64,000 bases of DNA. It comes from Myxococcales bacterium. Its GTDB lineage: Bacteria > Myxococcota_A > Polyangia > Polyangiales > Polyangiaceae. Below are positions 36,069-44,790 of the stretch, piece by piece (the stretch's first letter is position 1; each line of letters begins with the position of its first letter). Position numbers and translations under genes: made by a program. A model generated the notes under the pieces. It did not search any database, was not told the origin of the DNA, and was given only the letters and a program-made list of their open reading frames with translations. The DNA is taken from contig JACPVJ010000111.1 of assembly GCA_016191785.1 (NCBI GenBank), forward strand, positions 1-64,000, read 5' to 3'.

Positions 36069-37199
36069 TCAGAGACCGAGCCCCTTGGCGATGATCTCGT
36101 TCATGATCTCGGTGGTGCCCCCGCCAATCGGCAAGAGGCGCGCGTCCCGGCTCAGGCGCTCGACGCGCGTCTCGCGCATGAACCCCATGCCTCCGAAGAT
36201 CTGCACGGCGTCGTAACAAACACGCTGCGCGACCTCGGCGGCGAAGTTCTTCGCCATGCTCACTTCCTTGACCAGGTAGTCGCCGTCCCGCACTCGCAGC
36301 GCGCACGAATAGTTCAGGATCCGGGCGGCTTCGACCTCGGTCGCCATGCGGGCCAGCTTGTGGCGGGTGACCTGAAAACCGACCAGCGGGCGCCCGAAGG
36401 CCTGCCGTTCGCGAGCGTAGGCCAGCGCGTCTTCCAGCGCGATGGCCGCAGTGGCATGCCCGTAGAACGCCAGCGCCAGGCGCTCGTGTTGGAAGTTCTT
36501 CATCAGCGCGACGAAGCCCGAACCCTCGTCGCCGATGCGGTTTCCCTCTGGGACGCGCACGCCGTCGAACGAGAGCTCGGCGGTGTCACTGGCGCGCCAG
36601 CCGGTCTTCTTCAGCGCCCGCGAGACGGTGAACCCCGGCATGCCCTTCTCGACCACGAAGAAGGTGAGCCCGGCGTGTTTGTCGGGCCCGGTGCGCGCCA
36701 AGACGCTCACCAGGTCGGCGCGGGCACCGCTGGTGATGAACAGCTTCGAACCGGTCAAGACATAGTCCTGGCCGTCGCGCACCGCGCGGGTGGCGATGCC
36801 CGACACGTCGCTGCCGGTGCCCGGCTCGGTAATGGCGAGCGCGGCGATCTTTTCCCCCCGGAGCACGGGCGGAATGAAGCGCTGCTTCTGCTCTTCGGAG
36901 CCGAGCGCCAAGATCGGCGGTAGCGCGATCCCCATGCTGCCGAGCCCCGCCACCACGCCGCTCGAGCCCCCGGTGAGCAGCGCCTCGACGCCGATCAAGC
37001 CGTGCAGCATGTCGCCGCCGCCGCCGCCGTACTCTTCTGGGTAGGCCGCAGCCAGCACGCCGGCCGCCGCGGCCTCGCGGTACAGCTCCCGGGGAAACGC
37101 CTCTGACTCTTCCCACTCGTCGGCGAAGGGCGCGATCTTCTCCTTCGCGAAGCGCAGGCAAGAGGCGCGAAAGAGCTCGTAGTGCTCGTCGAGCTTCAT
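36069..37199 (-). CDS. acyl-CoA dehydrogenase
   Basis: This 376-residue flavoenzyme introduces the alpha-beta double bond in acyl-CoA (first step of fatty-acid or branched-chain oxidation). Family signatures are present: ALAITEPGTGSD, YVLTGSKLFITSGARAD, AFGRPLVGFQVTRHKLA, and QIFGGMGFMRETRVERLSRDARLLPIGGGTTEIMNEII. The base is not at the medium-chain position; the RLLPIGGGTTEI block suggests a short/branched-chain or isovaleryl type, but the substrate is not certain. ATG 37199 is chosen; the longer open frame reads into a lipoprotein gene. It is on the same strand as the neighbouring lipoprotein, with five bases between the genes. Confidence 0.93.
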   Translation of the reverse strand: MKLDEHYELFRASCLRFAKEKIAPFADEWEESEAFPRELYREAAAAGVLAAAYPEEYGGGGGDMLHGLIGVEALLTGGSSGVVAGLGSMGIALPPILALGSEEQKQRFIPPVLRGEKIAALAITEPGTGSDVSGIATRAVRDGQDYVLTGSKLFITSGARADLVSVLARTGPDKHAGLTFFVVEKGMPGFTVSRALKKTGWRASDTAELSFDGVRVPEGNRIGDEGSGFVALMKNFQHERLALAFYGHATAAIALEDALAYARERQAFGRPLVGFQVTRHKLARMATEVEAARILNYSCALRVRDGDYLVKEVSMAKNFAAEVAQRVCYDAVQIFGGMGFMRETRVERLSRDARLLPIGGGTTEIMNEIIAKGLGL

Positions 37200-37204
37200 G
37201 GCGT

Positions 37205-37606
37205 TCAGTGACAACTCTCGAAGGTCATGCTGGCCACGACCGTGTTGCCCCCGCCCGTGCAGTTTGCCGCGACGGACCCTTGGACGTTCTTCACGCCGTT
37301 CACTTCGCTGTTCTGCAGCTGCATGGTCATCGTCCCGCAGCCTTCGCCCAGCATGTCGGTGAACTTGGTCCCGGCCGGGAAGTAGTAGACCTGCACCTTT
37401 CCGTTCGGCAGCTGCAAGAAGCGCACCCTTCGGCCGCCCTTGTCCAGGAAGTCCACACCGCTGAACTGAGGCATGTTGGCCTGCCCCGAGCGACAGGTGT
37501 CGACCTCGAACGGCGCGCCGTTCACCGTGATGGTCCCGGTCGACTTGGACTTGCACGCGAGCAGCGCGCCGAGCACGAGCACCCCGAGCACGAAGGTGTG
37601 ACGCAT
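37205..37606 (-). CDS. small lipoprotein of unknown function
   Basis: This 133-residue lipoprotein starts at ATG 37606 (MRHTFVLGVLVLGALLAC, lipobox LLAC). The mature part is a beta-rich domain with cysteines (DTCRSG, GEGCGTMTMQLQ, AANCTGGG, FESCH) and the sequence TGTITVNGAPFEVDTC at its start. I do not recognise the family. It lies between the alpha/beta hydrolase and the acyl-CoA dehydrogenase on the same strand, so it may be part of that transcript. Confidence 0.75.
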   Translation of the reverse strand: MRHTFVLGVLVLGALLACKSKSTGTITVNGAPFEVDTCRSGQANMPQFSGVDFLDKGGRRVRFLQLPNGKVQVYYFPAGTKFTDMLGEGCGTMTMQLQNSEVNGVKNVQGSVAANCTGGGNTVVASMTFESCH

Positions 37607-37616
37607 GTGCTCGGAA

Positions 37617-38501
37617 CTAGCATCCGCGGGATGCGGCTGCAACGGACGGACCCAGCGCCTCGCCGAGGAGCGCGTTGACTCGCTCGGGGTCTTCTTGGTG
37701 CGCGAAATGGCCGGTCCCGCGGAGCACGTGGAGCGACAGCGCAGGAGCGATGCGCTCGTGCTCTTCCGCCAGCTCGCGGGTGAAGCAGGCGTCGTGCTCG
37801 GCCCAGATCAAGGTCACGGGCACCTCGACGCGCGGCAGCTCGGGGCGGCGGAAGAGCGTCCCGAGGCCCTGGCGAATGGCGGTGCGGTAGTACGCGAGCG
37901 GCGGGCCGAGGGACGCGACGCGCCCCACCGCGCCCTGGGCCGACGCCACGATTTCGCGCGGGGCACGCTCCGCGCCGGGCGTCTGCCGGAACAGGCGCCC
38001 CAGGTTGCGGGCCCCCCGCTGCGCGAGCCACGCTTCGGGCAAGAGCGGCAGCTGGAAGAAGAACATGTACCAGCTCTTGGCGAGCTGCCGCACGTTCGAG
38101 GCGAGCGCGATCTGCATCAAGCTCGGATGCGCGCAGGCGATCACCACCACGCGTTCGACCAGCTCGGGGTGGCGCGTCGCGAGGAGCCAGGTGATGGCGC
38201 CGCCCCAGTCGTGCCCCACGACGCGCACCGGTGCATCGCTCACGTGCCGGCAGAGCGCGGCGGCGTCGCCGACCAAGGTGTCGAGGTCGTAGCCTCCCGA
38301 CGGCCGCGCGCTCTCGCCGTACCCGCGGAGGTCCGGGGCCACCACGCGAAAGCCGCAGCGGGCCAGGAACGGCAGCTGCAGGTCCCACGAGCGATGGGTC
38401 TCGGGAAACCCGTGGAGCAGCACCACCGGCGGCCCCGCGCCGGCTTCCACGTAGTGCAGGCGAGTCCCGTTCAATCGGGCATAGTGGTGGCAGACCTCCA
38501 C
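37617..38501 (-). CDS. alpha/beta hydrolase, epoxide-hydrolase-like
   Basis: This 294-residue cytoplasmic enzyme has the layout of the epoxide hydrolase/haloalkane dehalogenase branch of the alpha/beta hydrolases: oxyanion loop HGFPETHRSW at 30, DLRGYGESARP at 57-67, nucleophile Asp98 in VVGHDWGGA, acid Asp in IWAEHDACF and base His in RGTGHFAHQE. The Asp nucleophile makes an epoxide or carbon-halogen bond more likely than an ester as substrate. The start is GTG 38501. The lipoprotein start is only 11 bases after its stop, so these genes are probably co-transcribed with the acyl-CoA dehydrogenase. Confidence 0.88.
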   Translation of the reverse strand: MEVCHHYARLNGTRLHYVEAGAGPPVVLLHGFPETHRSWDLQLPFLARCGFRVVAPDLRGYGESARPSGGYDLDTLVGDAAALCRHVSDAPVRVVGHDWGGAITWLLATRHPELVERVVVIACAHPSLMQIALASNVRQLAKSWYMFFFQLPLLPEAWLAQRGARNLGRLFRQTPGAERAPREIVASAQGAVGRVASLGPPLAYYRTAIRQGLGTLFRRPELPRVEVPVTLIWAEHDACFTRELAEEHERIAPALSLHVLRGTGHFAHQEDPERVNALLGEALGPSVAAASRGC

Positions 38502-38566
38502 GCGGACCCAGGGTATCGCGTCATCGGCGGGGGTGGGGTAATCTCCGAAGCTCGGGAGTGCTTGTC

Positions 38567-40003
38567 ATGACCAACTTGCGCACGCTGGTTCGTAGCCTGG
38601 TGACCTTCGGGGTCGTCGCGGCCTTCGCGGCTTCTTGCGGTTCGGACGACGACCGCCCTGGAAATCTGCCCCACGCGAGCGGCGGCGGCACCGGCGGCGG
38701 CGACGCCTCGAGCGGCGGCACCTCGGCCACCGGCGGCGGCGGCACCGGGGGCAAGGGCGGCACCGGCGGAACGGGCGGCTCGGTGGACGCGAGCGGCGAC
38801 TCGCCGGCCGACGTGAAGACCGACTCGCCCCCCGCGGACGCCAAGACCGACGCCCCGCCGGCCGACGCGGGGTCGGACGTCGACGCAGCCTACTGCCAGA
38901 ACGGAACGAAGGACGGCGACGAGTCGGACCAGGACTGCGGCGGCGCGGTCTGCCCGGGCTGCGACACGGGCAAGACCTGCGCGAGCAACGGCGACTGCGC
39001 CAGCAAGAAGTGCAACACCAGCAAGCTGTGCGACCCGCCACTTTGCACCGACAGCATCAAGAACGGCAACGAGTCGGACATCGACTGCGGCGGCGCCAAC
39101 TGCCCGCTCTGCGCCGACAGCAAGACCTGCAACTCGGGCCAAGACTGCGTGAGCGGCGTGTGCTCGGGCACGCCCAAGACCTGCCAGATCGCGAGCTGCA
39201 CCGACAACGTGAAGAACGGCAACGAGGGCGACAAGGACTGCGGCGGTCCCTGCCCGACCAAGTGCAGCCTGGGTCAAGGCTGCAAGGCTGCCAGCGACTG
39301 CGGCAGCCAGGTGTGCACGGGCGGCCAGTGCAAGTGCCCCTCGAGCATGGTGCTAGTCGCGGCGCCCGGCGGCGGTTCGTACTGCATCGATCAGTACGAG
39401 GTCACCTACGAGCAGTACGAGACCTTCTGGCAAGCCGGCCCGACCTACAACCTCGCGGTCTGCGCGTGGAACACCAACTACACGCCCTCGAACGATTGGC
39501 CGGCGCCGCTCGGCGGCAAGAAGTACCCCGTTCGCTACGTCGATTGGTGCGACGCCTGGGCCTACTGCCAGTGGGCCGGCAAGCGCCTGTGCGGCAAGCA
39601 GGGCGGCGGCGCGGTGGCTTACACCGACTTCGCCTCGGCGAACCAGAGCCAATGGATGAACGGCTGCACCGCGGGGACGAACACGTATCCGTACTCGGGA
39701 CCCTACTCTGCCGGCAACTGCATTGGGAGCGACCACCCGATCGACGGCGGCATCCAGGGCCCGCTCGCGGTCGATCGCAGCTCGAACAAGTGCCAGGGCG
39801 CCGCGCCCAACCTGTACGACATGAGCGGCAACGTGGCCGAGTGGGAGGACTCGTGCAACGGCTCCGCCGGCGCCGCCGACGACTGCCACGTACGCGGCGG
39901 CTCGTACCAGCAGCAGCAAACGGCCCTCGAGTGCAAGGCGAACCGCGTGCAGAAGCGTGACGCCAAGCTCGCGGACGTGGGCCTGCGCTGTTGCTTCCCC
40001 TGA
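38567..40003 (+). CDS. lipoprotein with Cys repeats and FGE-like (SUMF1) domain
   Basis: This 478-residue lipoprotein (lipobox AASC, residues about 20-23) starts with a Gly/Ser/Asp-rich tether, then three Cys repeats of about 45 residues (pattern C-x-[ND]-x(2)-K-[ND]-G-[ND]-E-x-D-x-DCGG-x(2)-C-P-x-C), then a formylglycine-generating-enzyme/SUMF1 domain (about 260-478). The FGE domain shows VAAPGGGSYCIDQYEVTYEQYETFW, AYCQWAGKRLCGKQ, YDMSGNVAEWEDSC, VRGGSYQQQQ and VGLRCC. The paired cysteines that an active FGE uses are hard to place, so it may be a binding domain only, as in many bacterial members. ATG 38567 starts it. Confidence 0.88.
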   Translation: MTNLRTLVRSLVTFGVVAAFAASCGSDDDRPGNLPHASGGGTGGGDASSGGTSATGGGGTGGKGGTGGTGGSVDASGDSPADVKTDSPPADAKTDAPPADAGSDVDAAYCQNGTKDGDESDQDCGGAVCPGCDTGKTCASNGDCASKKCNTSKLCDPPLCTDSIKNGNESDIDCGGANCPLCADSKTCNSGQDCVSGVCSGTPKTCQIASCTDNVKNGNEGDKDCGGPCPTKCSLGQGCKAASDCGSQVCTGGQCKCPSSMVLVAAPGGGSYCIDQYEVTYEQYETFWQAGPTYNLAVCAWNTNYTPSNDWPAPLGGKKYPVRYVDWCDAWAYCQWAGKRLCGKQGGGAVAYTDFASANQSQWMNGCTAGTNTYPYSGPYSAGNCIGSDHPIDGGIQGPLAVDRSSNKCQGAAPNLYDMSGNVAEWEDSCNGSAGAADDCHVRGGSYQQQQTALECKANRVQKRDAKLADVGLRCCFP

Positions 40004-40007
40004 TGCC

Positions 40008-41078
40008 TCACGGCATGGGGTGCGCCAGGAAGAACTGCATCACCGCCTCGCCCCAGGTGACGGGTGAGGCCTGGTTGCACTTGAACGAGAACACCTGACC
40101 GGGTTGCCCACCGGGGTCGGTGCTGCCGGGGTAGCAGTGCCCCTGGATCAGCGACGCCCCGGTGTAGTCGTGCTGCAGCATCTCGAACACCGTGCCCTTG
40201 GCGTTGGTGTAGCGATCCCAGACGTGCATCCCGTCCTGCGAGACCGGCGTGCCCTTGGTCATGCCCAGCACCTTGATCACCGCGTCTCGGCTAGTCTGAG
40301 CCGTCGAAAACGCGATCAGCGCGTCCTTGGTGCCGTGCATGTACAAGATCGGCATCTCGCGCTTCGGGGCGACGCCCTTCGAGAAGCACCCCTCTTGCGC
40401 GGACTGACCGAAGGCCGCCGGCGCGGCGCTGGCGATCACCTCCGAGCGATCGCAGATGAAGCGCCAGGTCATGTCCCCACCCTGGGAAAACCCCGTGAAA
40501 TGGACGCGCTTCGGGTCCACGTGGAAGGCCTTGATGGTGCGCTGCATGAAGTCGAAGACCTTCGGGTCGTCCTTCGCCGCCGCCCAGTCCGAGAGCGGCG
40601 GGGCCGGATCGGCGCTGGGGTGCACGACGATGAAGCCGTTCTTCTCGCCCAGGGCCGCCAGCTTGGTGTTGGCGTCTTCCATCTTGCCGCTCATCGAGAA
40701 GCCGTGAACGTCGAAGATCAGGCCGCACGCCTGGGTCAGACACGCGCCGGGCACCGAGGTGTTCCACGTGAGCCCGCTGCACGCGTAGGCGTGGTCCGGC
40801 TTCGCGGTGACGTCCTTGATGCAGTCGTCGGGGACGGGTGGCGGAAACCCGCCGCCCCCCGAGCCGCCACCGCCGGCCGCACCGCCGGTGTTGCCCCCGG
40901 CCCCCGCCGAGCCGCCGGTGGGCGAGCCGCCCGCCCCGGCAGCGCCGCCGCTCGACGCGCCGCCGCTCGACGCGCCGCCGCTCGAGCCGCCGCCCGTGCC
41001 CTTCGGCTCCGCGTCGTCCTCCGAGCCGCAACCGCCCACCGCGAGGATCAGCACCAGCAACCCCGAGCGTGCTCGCAT
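40008..41078 (-). CDS. PHB-depolymerase-like esterase lipoprotein
   Basis: This 356-residue lipoprotein (lipobox VGGC, residues 14-17) has a Gly/Ala/Ser tether of about 70 residues and an alpha/beta-hydrolase domain: IFDVHGFSMSGKM, nucleophile Ser in HFTGFSQGGDMTWRF, Asp in YMHGTKDALIAF and a late His (IQGHCYPG). It resembles the feruloyl esterase/PHB depolymerase group; the substrate is not certain. ATG 41078 begins the gene. It is divergent from a second esterase lipoprotein at 41134, only 55 bases away, so the two probably share a control region. Confidence 0.86.
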   Translation of the reverse strand: MRARSGLLVLILAVGGCGSEDDAEPKGTGGGSSGGASSGGASSGGAAGAGGSPTGGSAGAGGNTGGAAGGGGSGGGGFPPPVPDDCIKDVTAKPDHAYACSGLTWNTSVPGACLTQACGLIFDVHGFSMSGKMEDANTKLAALGEKNGFIVVHPSADPAPPLSDWAAAKDDPKVFDFMQRTIKAFHVDPKRVHFTGFSQGGDMTWRFICDRSEVIASAAPAAFGQSAQEGCFSKGVAPKREMPILYMHGTKDALIAFSTAQTSRDAVIKVLGMTKGTPVSQDGMHVWDRYTNAKGTVFEMLQHDYTGASLIQGHCYPGSTDPGGQPGQVFSFKCNQASPVTWGEAVMQFFLAHPMP

Positions 41079-41133
41079 CCGACCAGGGTAGCGCGTTTTG
41101 TCGGCCCCTGGACCCACGCTAGACTCGCCTCGG

Positions 41134-42225
41134 ATGACCCCACGCGCCCTCGCACTCGGGTTCGGGCTGGCCGTGGGCGGGGCCGCGGTGGCTGCCGCCT
41201 GTGGCTCGAGCGAGACCGACGAGACCGGCTTCAACGCCGGGAACGACGCGTCGGTCGACGTGTTCCTGGGCAGCGACGCCTCGATCTGGCCCGACGCCGA
41301 CCCTGCCCCCGACGCCGGGCCCGGCCCGAGCCCGGGGTTCGACGCCGGGGACGCCGCGCCGAGCGGCGTGACCTGCACCGACAAGCCGGGCGCCAAGGGC
41401 AGCGCCCTCTCGATCGAGGTCGAGAGCGGCGGGCGCAAGCGCACCAGCCTGCTCCACGTGCCAGAGAAGTACGATCCGACCAAGGGCACGATGCTGGTCC
41501 TCAACTTCCACGGGTTCATGTCCGCGGGCTGGCAGCAGGCGCTGCTCACGCGCATGAGCCAAGAGAGCGACGAGCGCGGGTTCATCGTCGCCTACCCCGA
41601 GGGCGTGGCCAGCAGCTGGAACGCCGGCGCGTGTTGCGGCACGGCGTGGACCGACGGGGTGGACGACGTGAAGTTCGTTCGCGACCTGCTCGACGCCATC
41701 GAGGCAAAGTGGTGCATCGACAAGAAGCGGATCTACGCCACGGGCATGTCCAACGGCGGGTTCTTCTCCCACCGGCTGGCGTGCGCCGTCAGCGACCGAA
41801 TCGCTGCCGTGGCGCCGGTGGCGGGCGTGCTGGGCGTCGAGCCGGGCACCTGCACGCCGTACCGGCCGATGCCCATCTTGGACTTCCATGGCACGGCCGA
41901 CGGGATGGTGCCCTACGGCGGCGGCACGCCGCTGGTGCCGCAGCTCGGCGTGGGCCTGGTGTTCCGCTCCGTGCCCGACACGATGGAGTTCTGGCGGAAG
42001 AAGAACGGCTGCTCGACCTTCGAACAGGTGATCTTCGAGCAAGGCGACGCGCGCTGCGTGCGCTGGCCGGACTGCGACGGCGGGGTCGGGACCGTGCATT
42101 GTCGAATCGACGGGGGCGGGCACACCTGGCCGGGCGGGCTGGCGATCCCGGCGGGGAAGACCTCGACGGACCTCGGCGCGACCGCGACCATGCTCGATTT
42201 CTTCGCGGCCCACCCCCTGCCCTGA
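41134..42225 (+). CDS. PHB-depolymerase/LpqC-like esterase lipoprotein
   Basis: This 363-residue lipoprotein (lipobox AAAC near residue 21) has an Asp/Ala/Pro-rich tether and a complete LpqC-like alpha/beta-hydrolase domain: VLNFHGFMSAGWQQ, nucleophile Ser in YATGMSNGGFFSHRL, Asp in FHGTADGMVPYGG and His in DGGGHTWPGGL. LpqC-family enzymes include polyhydroxybutyrate depolymerases and feruloyl esterases. ATG 41134 starts the gene. It is divergent from the related esterase at 40008-41078, and upstream of the Ppx/GppA gene. Confidence 0.88.
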   Translation: MTPRALALGFGLAVGGAAVAAACGSSETDETGFNAGNDASVDVFLGSDASIWPDADPAPDAGPGPSPGFDAGDAAPSGVTCTDKPGAKGSALSIEVESGGRKRTSLLHVPEKYDPTKGTMLVLNFHGFMSAGWQQALLTRMSQESDERGFIVAYPEGVASSWNAGACCGTAWTDGVDDVKFVRDLLDAIEAKWCIDKKRIYATGMSNGGFFSHRLACAVSDRIAAVAPVAGVLGVEPGTCTPYRPMPILDFHGTADGMVPYGGGTPLVPQLGVGLVFRSVPDTMEFWRKKNGCSTFEQVIFEQGDARCVRWPDCDGGVGTVHCRIDGGGHTWPGGLAIPAGKTSTDLGATATMLDFFAAHPLP

Positions 42226-42253
42226 TCTTCCGTCCTGAACAGAGTCATAGTAC

Positions 42254-42266
42254 TGACACGGTGTCA
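42254..42266. promoter_or_regulatory. 13-bp palindrome upstream of the Ppx/GppA gene
   Basis: TGACACGGTGTCA is a perfect palindrome around one central base, in the 138-base gap between the esterase and the exopolyphosphatase gene and about 100 bases ahead of its ATG. It has the look of a binding site for a dimeric repressor. No regulator gene is next to it, so the protein that binds is unknown. Confidence 0.45.
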
Positions 42267-42363
42267 CGTGTCCGTCACCGAGCCAGGGCAAGCTCCGCCG
42301 CGCATGCTGCGAACCGCAGGGCACCTGTCCGTCGTCCGAACGCTCCCCGCGCCGAGGCACCAG

Positions 42364-43920
42364 ATGAAGCTCGCTGCGATCGACATCGGTAGCAACTCCG
42401 TCCACATGATCGTGGTCGGCACACGTGAGAACCACTCGTTCGAGATCCTCGATCGCGAAAAAGAGATGGTCTTCCTGGGCAAGAGCGTGTTCGACCACGG
42501 CCGCCTCACGGACGAGGCCAGCGCCGCCGGCTTGAACGCCATCTTGAAGTTCCACAAGCTGGCGATGCGGCACGGCGTCAGCGACATCCGCGCGGTGGCT
42601 ACCGCCGCGGTGCGTGAGGCGGACAACGGCGGCGAGTTCTTGTACGCCATCGCCGAGCAGACCGGCATCGTGCCCCAGGTGATCACGGGCGCGGAAGAGG
42701 CGCGCTACATCTACCTCTCGGTCCGCAACGCCATCGATTTGTCCAGCCGCAGCGCGCTGGTCTTCGACATCGGCGGCGGCAGCGTCGAGACCATCGTGGG
42801 GGACGCGCGCTCGATGTGGCTGGGTCGCAGCTTGAAGCTGGGCGTGCAGCGGCTCAGGGCCGAGTTCGGCGGCGGTGCCGCACTCGGCAAGCGCGAGAAG
42901 AAGGAGCTGGAAGATCACGTGCGAGCGGTCGCCGACAAGGCGTTGACCGAAGCCCGGGCGGCGAAGTTCGACCTGTGCGTCGGGACCAGCGGCACGATCT
43001 TGGCTCTGGGGCAGGCCGCGCACCGCCTGAAGGGCGGCGAGCCCTGGCCCAGCGCCACCGCCCAGGTGGTGCGGCTGGAAGATCTCCAGGCCTTGGCCGA
43101 GCGGCTGGTCGCGGTGGGGCCGGCCGAGCGGGCGCTGATCGGCGGCATCGACGTGGCGCGGGCCGACTCGATCCACGTGGGGGCGGTCTTGCTGTGCACC
43201 CTGCTCGAGCTCGCCAAGCAAGACCGAATCACGCTCTGCGAGGCCGCGCTGCGCGAAGGCCTGGTGCTCGACTACCTCGAGAGCCGCGCCGACTCGATTC
43301 GCCAGTTCGAGGTGGTGAAGGACATCCGCCGCCACAGTGTGATGGAGCTGGCGCGACGCTGTGGGCAGGCCGGCCCGCACCCCGAGCACGTCGCGGGGCT
43401 CTCGCTCTCGATCTTCGATCAGACTCGCCACCTGCACGGGCTGGGGGACGACGAGCGTCGCCTGCTCGAATACGCCGGCGTGCTGCACGACGTCGGCCAG
43501 CACATCGGCTACGAGCGCCACGAGCACCACGCCGCCTACATCATCAAGAACGGCGAGCTCCGGGGCTTCTCGGGAGAAGAGCGCGACCTGCTCGCCATGC
43601 TGGCTCGCTATCACCGAAAGGCGCGCCCCAAGCGCCGCGACGCGGACTATGCCGCGCTGCCCTCGCGCTCGCGGCGGGCCGTGCGCGTGCTCTCGGGCAT
43701 CTTGCGGCTGGCCGACGGGCTCGACCGCAGTCACCACCAGTTCGTGCAGGGCGTGCAGATCGAAGAGCGCGACGGCACGCTCCACTTCGACATCGTCACC
43801 CAGGGCGACGCCGAGCTCGAGGTGTGGGGCGCCCGCCGAAAGGGCAAGCTGCTCGAGCGCGAGCTGGGCCGGCCGATCGAGCTCGCGATCACCCCGGTGG
43901 CCAAGGTCCAGAGCGCGTGA
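42364..43920 (+). CDS. ppx: exopolyphosphatase / pppGpp phosphohydrolase (Ppx/GppA)
   Basis: This 518-residue enzyme of the ASKHA fold releases phosphate from polyphosphate or the 5'-phosphate of pppGpp. It has the family signature AIDIGSNSVHMIVV at the start, VATAAVREADNGGEF, the second phosphate loop VFDIGGGSVETIV and GTSGTILAL. The C-terminal third is an HD-type domain (RRHSVMELARRC, GVLHDVGQHIGYERHEHHAAYI), the usual arrangement in full-length Ppx. ATG 42364 directly before the signature is the start; the longer frame lacks support. Its stop overlaps the next gene (GTGA at 43917-43920), so it is co-translated with a ROK sugar kinase. Ppx versus GppA cannot be told from sequence alone. Confidence 0.93.
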   Translation: MKLAAIDIGSNSVHMIVVGTRENHSFEILDREKEMVFLGKSVFDHGRLTDEASAAGLNAILKFHKLAMRHGVSDIRAVATAAVREADNGGEFLYAIAEQTGIVPQVITGAEEARYIYLSVRNAIDLSSRSALVFDIGGGSVETIVGDARSMWLGRSLKLGVQRLRAEFGGGAALGKREKKELEDHVRAVADKALTEARAAKFDLCVGTSGTILALGQAAHRLKGGEPWPSATAQVVRLEDLQALAERLVAVGPAERALIGGIDVARADSIHVGAVLLCTLLELAKQDRITLCEAALREGLVLDYLESRADSIRQFEVVKDIRRHSVMELARRCGQAGPHPEHVAGLSLSIFDQTRHLHGLGDDERRLLEYAGVLHDVGQHIGYERHEHHAAYIIKNGELRGFSGEERDLLAMLARYHRKARPKRRDADYAALPSRSRRAVRVLSGILRLADGLDRSHHQFVQGVQIEERDGTLHFDIVTQGDAELEVWGARRKGKLLERELGRPIELAITPVAKVQSA

Positions 43921-44789
43921 GGGTCGGGGTCGACTTCGGCGGGACCCGGATCAAGGCCGGTCTCGTCGACGGCGCGAAGGTCGTCGCCGCAGAGAGCGTG
44001 ACCACCCGCGCCGGGGCCCCAGCTGCGGAGGTCCTCGATCAGATCGCGGCGGCGGTTCGCCGTGTGGGCGGCTCCCCCACCCAGGTCGGCGTCGCCATCC
44101 CGGGTGAGGTGGACGGGCGCGGGCTCTGCTACCGCCTGCCCAACGTGCCGGGGTTCGAGGGCGTGAACATCCGCGAAGAGCTGGAGCGGCGCCTGAGCTT
44201 GCCGGTCGCGGTCGAGAACGACTCGACCTCGGCCGCGCTGGGCGAGCTGCTCTTCGGCCACGGCCACACGCACCCGAGCTTCCTGGTCGCCACCCTGGGC
44301 ACGGGCGTCGGGGGCGGGCTGGTGGTCGACGGCGTGCTCCGCCGGGGCGCCCACGGGTTCGCCGCCGAGATCGGCCACCTCTTGGTCGACAGCTCGCCCT
44401 CCGCGCCGCTCTGCGTGTGCGGCTTGCGCGGTTGCATGGAGGTCTTCGCCGGCACGCGCGGGCTCTTGGCTCGCTACGCCGAGCTCGGCGGGGCGGCGAG
44501 CGAGCCCGCGCGGATCGCCGAGCAGGCGCGCGGGGGTGACCCCGCCGCGCAGCAGGTGTTCGCCGAGATGGGCCGCGCCCTCGGCGCCGGCCTCGGCCAA
44601 GCGCAGAAGGTGCTCGACCTCGACGCCTTGGTGTTCGGCGGGGGCATCAGCGCATCGTTCGAGCTGATCGAGCCCTCGCTGCGCGCGGCGCTCCGCGCCA
44701 CCGTCTTCGGCCCGCCCACGGCCGAGGTCCCGCTCCTGGTCAGCCCGCTCGGCGACACGGCGGGCGTGCTGGGCGCCGCGCACTTGTGA
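43917..44789 (+). CDS. ROK-family sugar kinase (glucokinase-like)
   Basis: This 290-residue cytoplasmic kinase has the ROK layout: phosphate-1 loop VGVDFGGTRIKAGLVD, catalytic Asp in AVENDSTSAALGE, the phosphate-2 segment TLGTGVGGGLVVDG, and the Zn-binding signature CVCGLRGCMEVF with an upstream His in EIGHLLV. Glucose is the likeliest substrate; the Zn motif argues for an ATP- rather than polyphosphate-dependent enzyme. It starts with GTG 43917, overlapping the stop of the Ppx gene by four bases, so the two are made together. The join may couple polyphosphate turnover with sugar phosphorylation. Confidence 0.9.
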   Translation: MRVGVDFGGTRIKAGLVDGAKVVAAESVTTRAGAPAAEVLDQIAAAVRRVGGSPTQVGVAIPGEVDGRGLCYRLPNVPGFEGVNIREELERRLSLPVAVENDSTSAALGELLFGHGHTHPSFLVATLGTGVGGGLVVDGVLRRGAHGFAAEIGHLLVDSSPSAPLCVCGLRGCMEVFAGTRGLLARYAELGGAASEPARIAEQARGGDPAAQQVFAEMGRALGAGLGQAQKVLDLDALVFGGGISASFELIEPSLRAALRATVFGPPTAEVPLLVSPLGDTAGVLGAAHL

Positions 44790-44790
44790 G

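Noticed and set aside
41119-43785. Open frame of 888 codons on the minus strand
   Set aside because: It is antisense to the esterase and Ppx/GppA genes, both with intact motifs; it has no ribosome site or domain.
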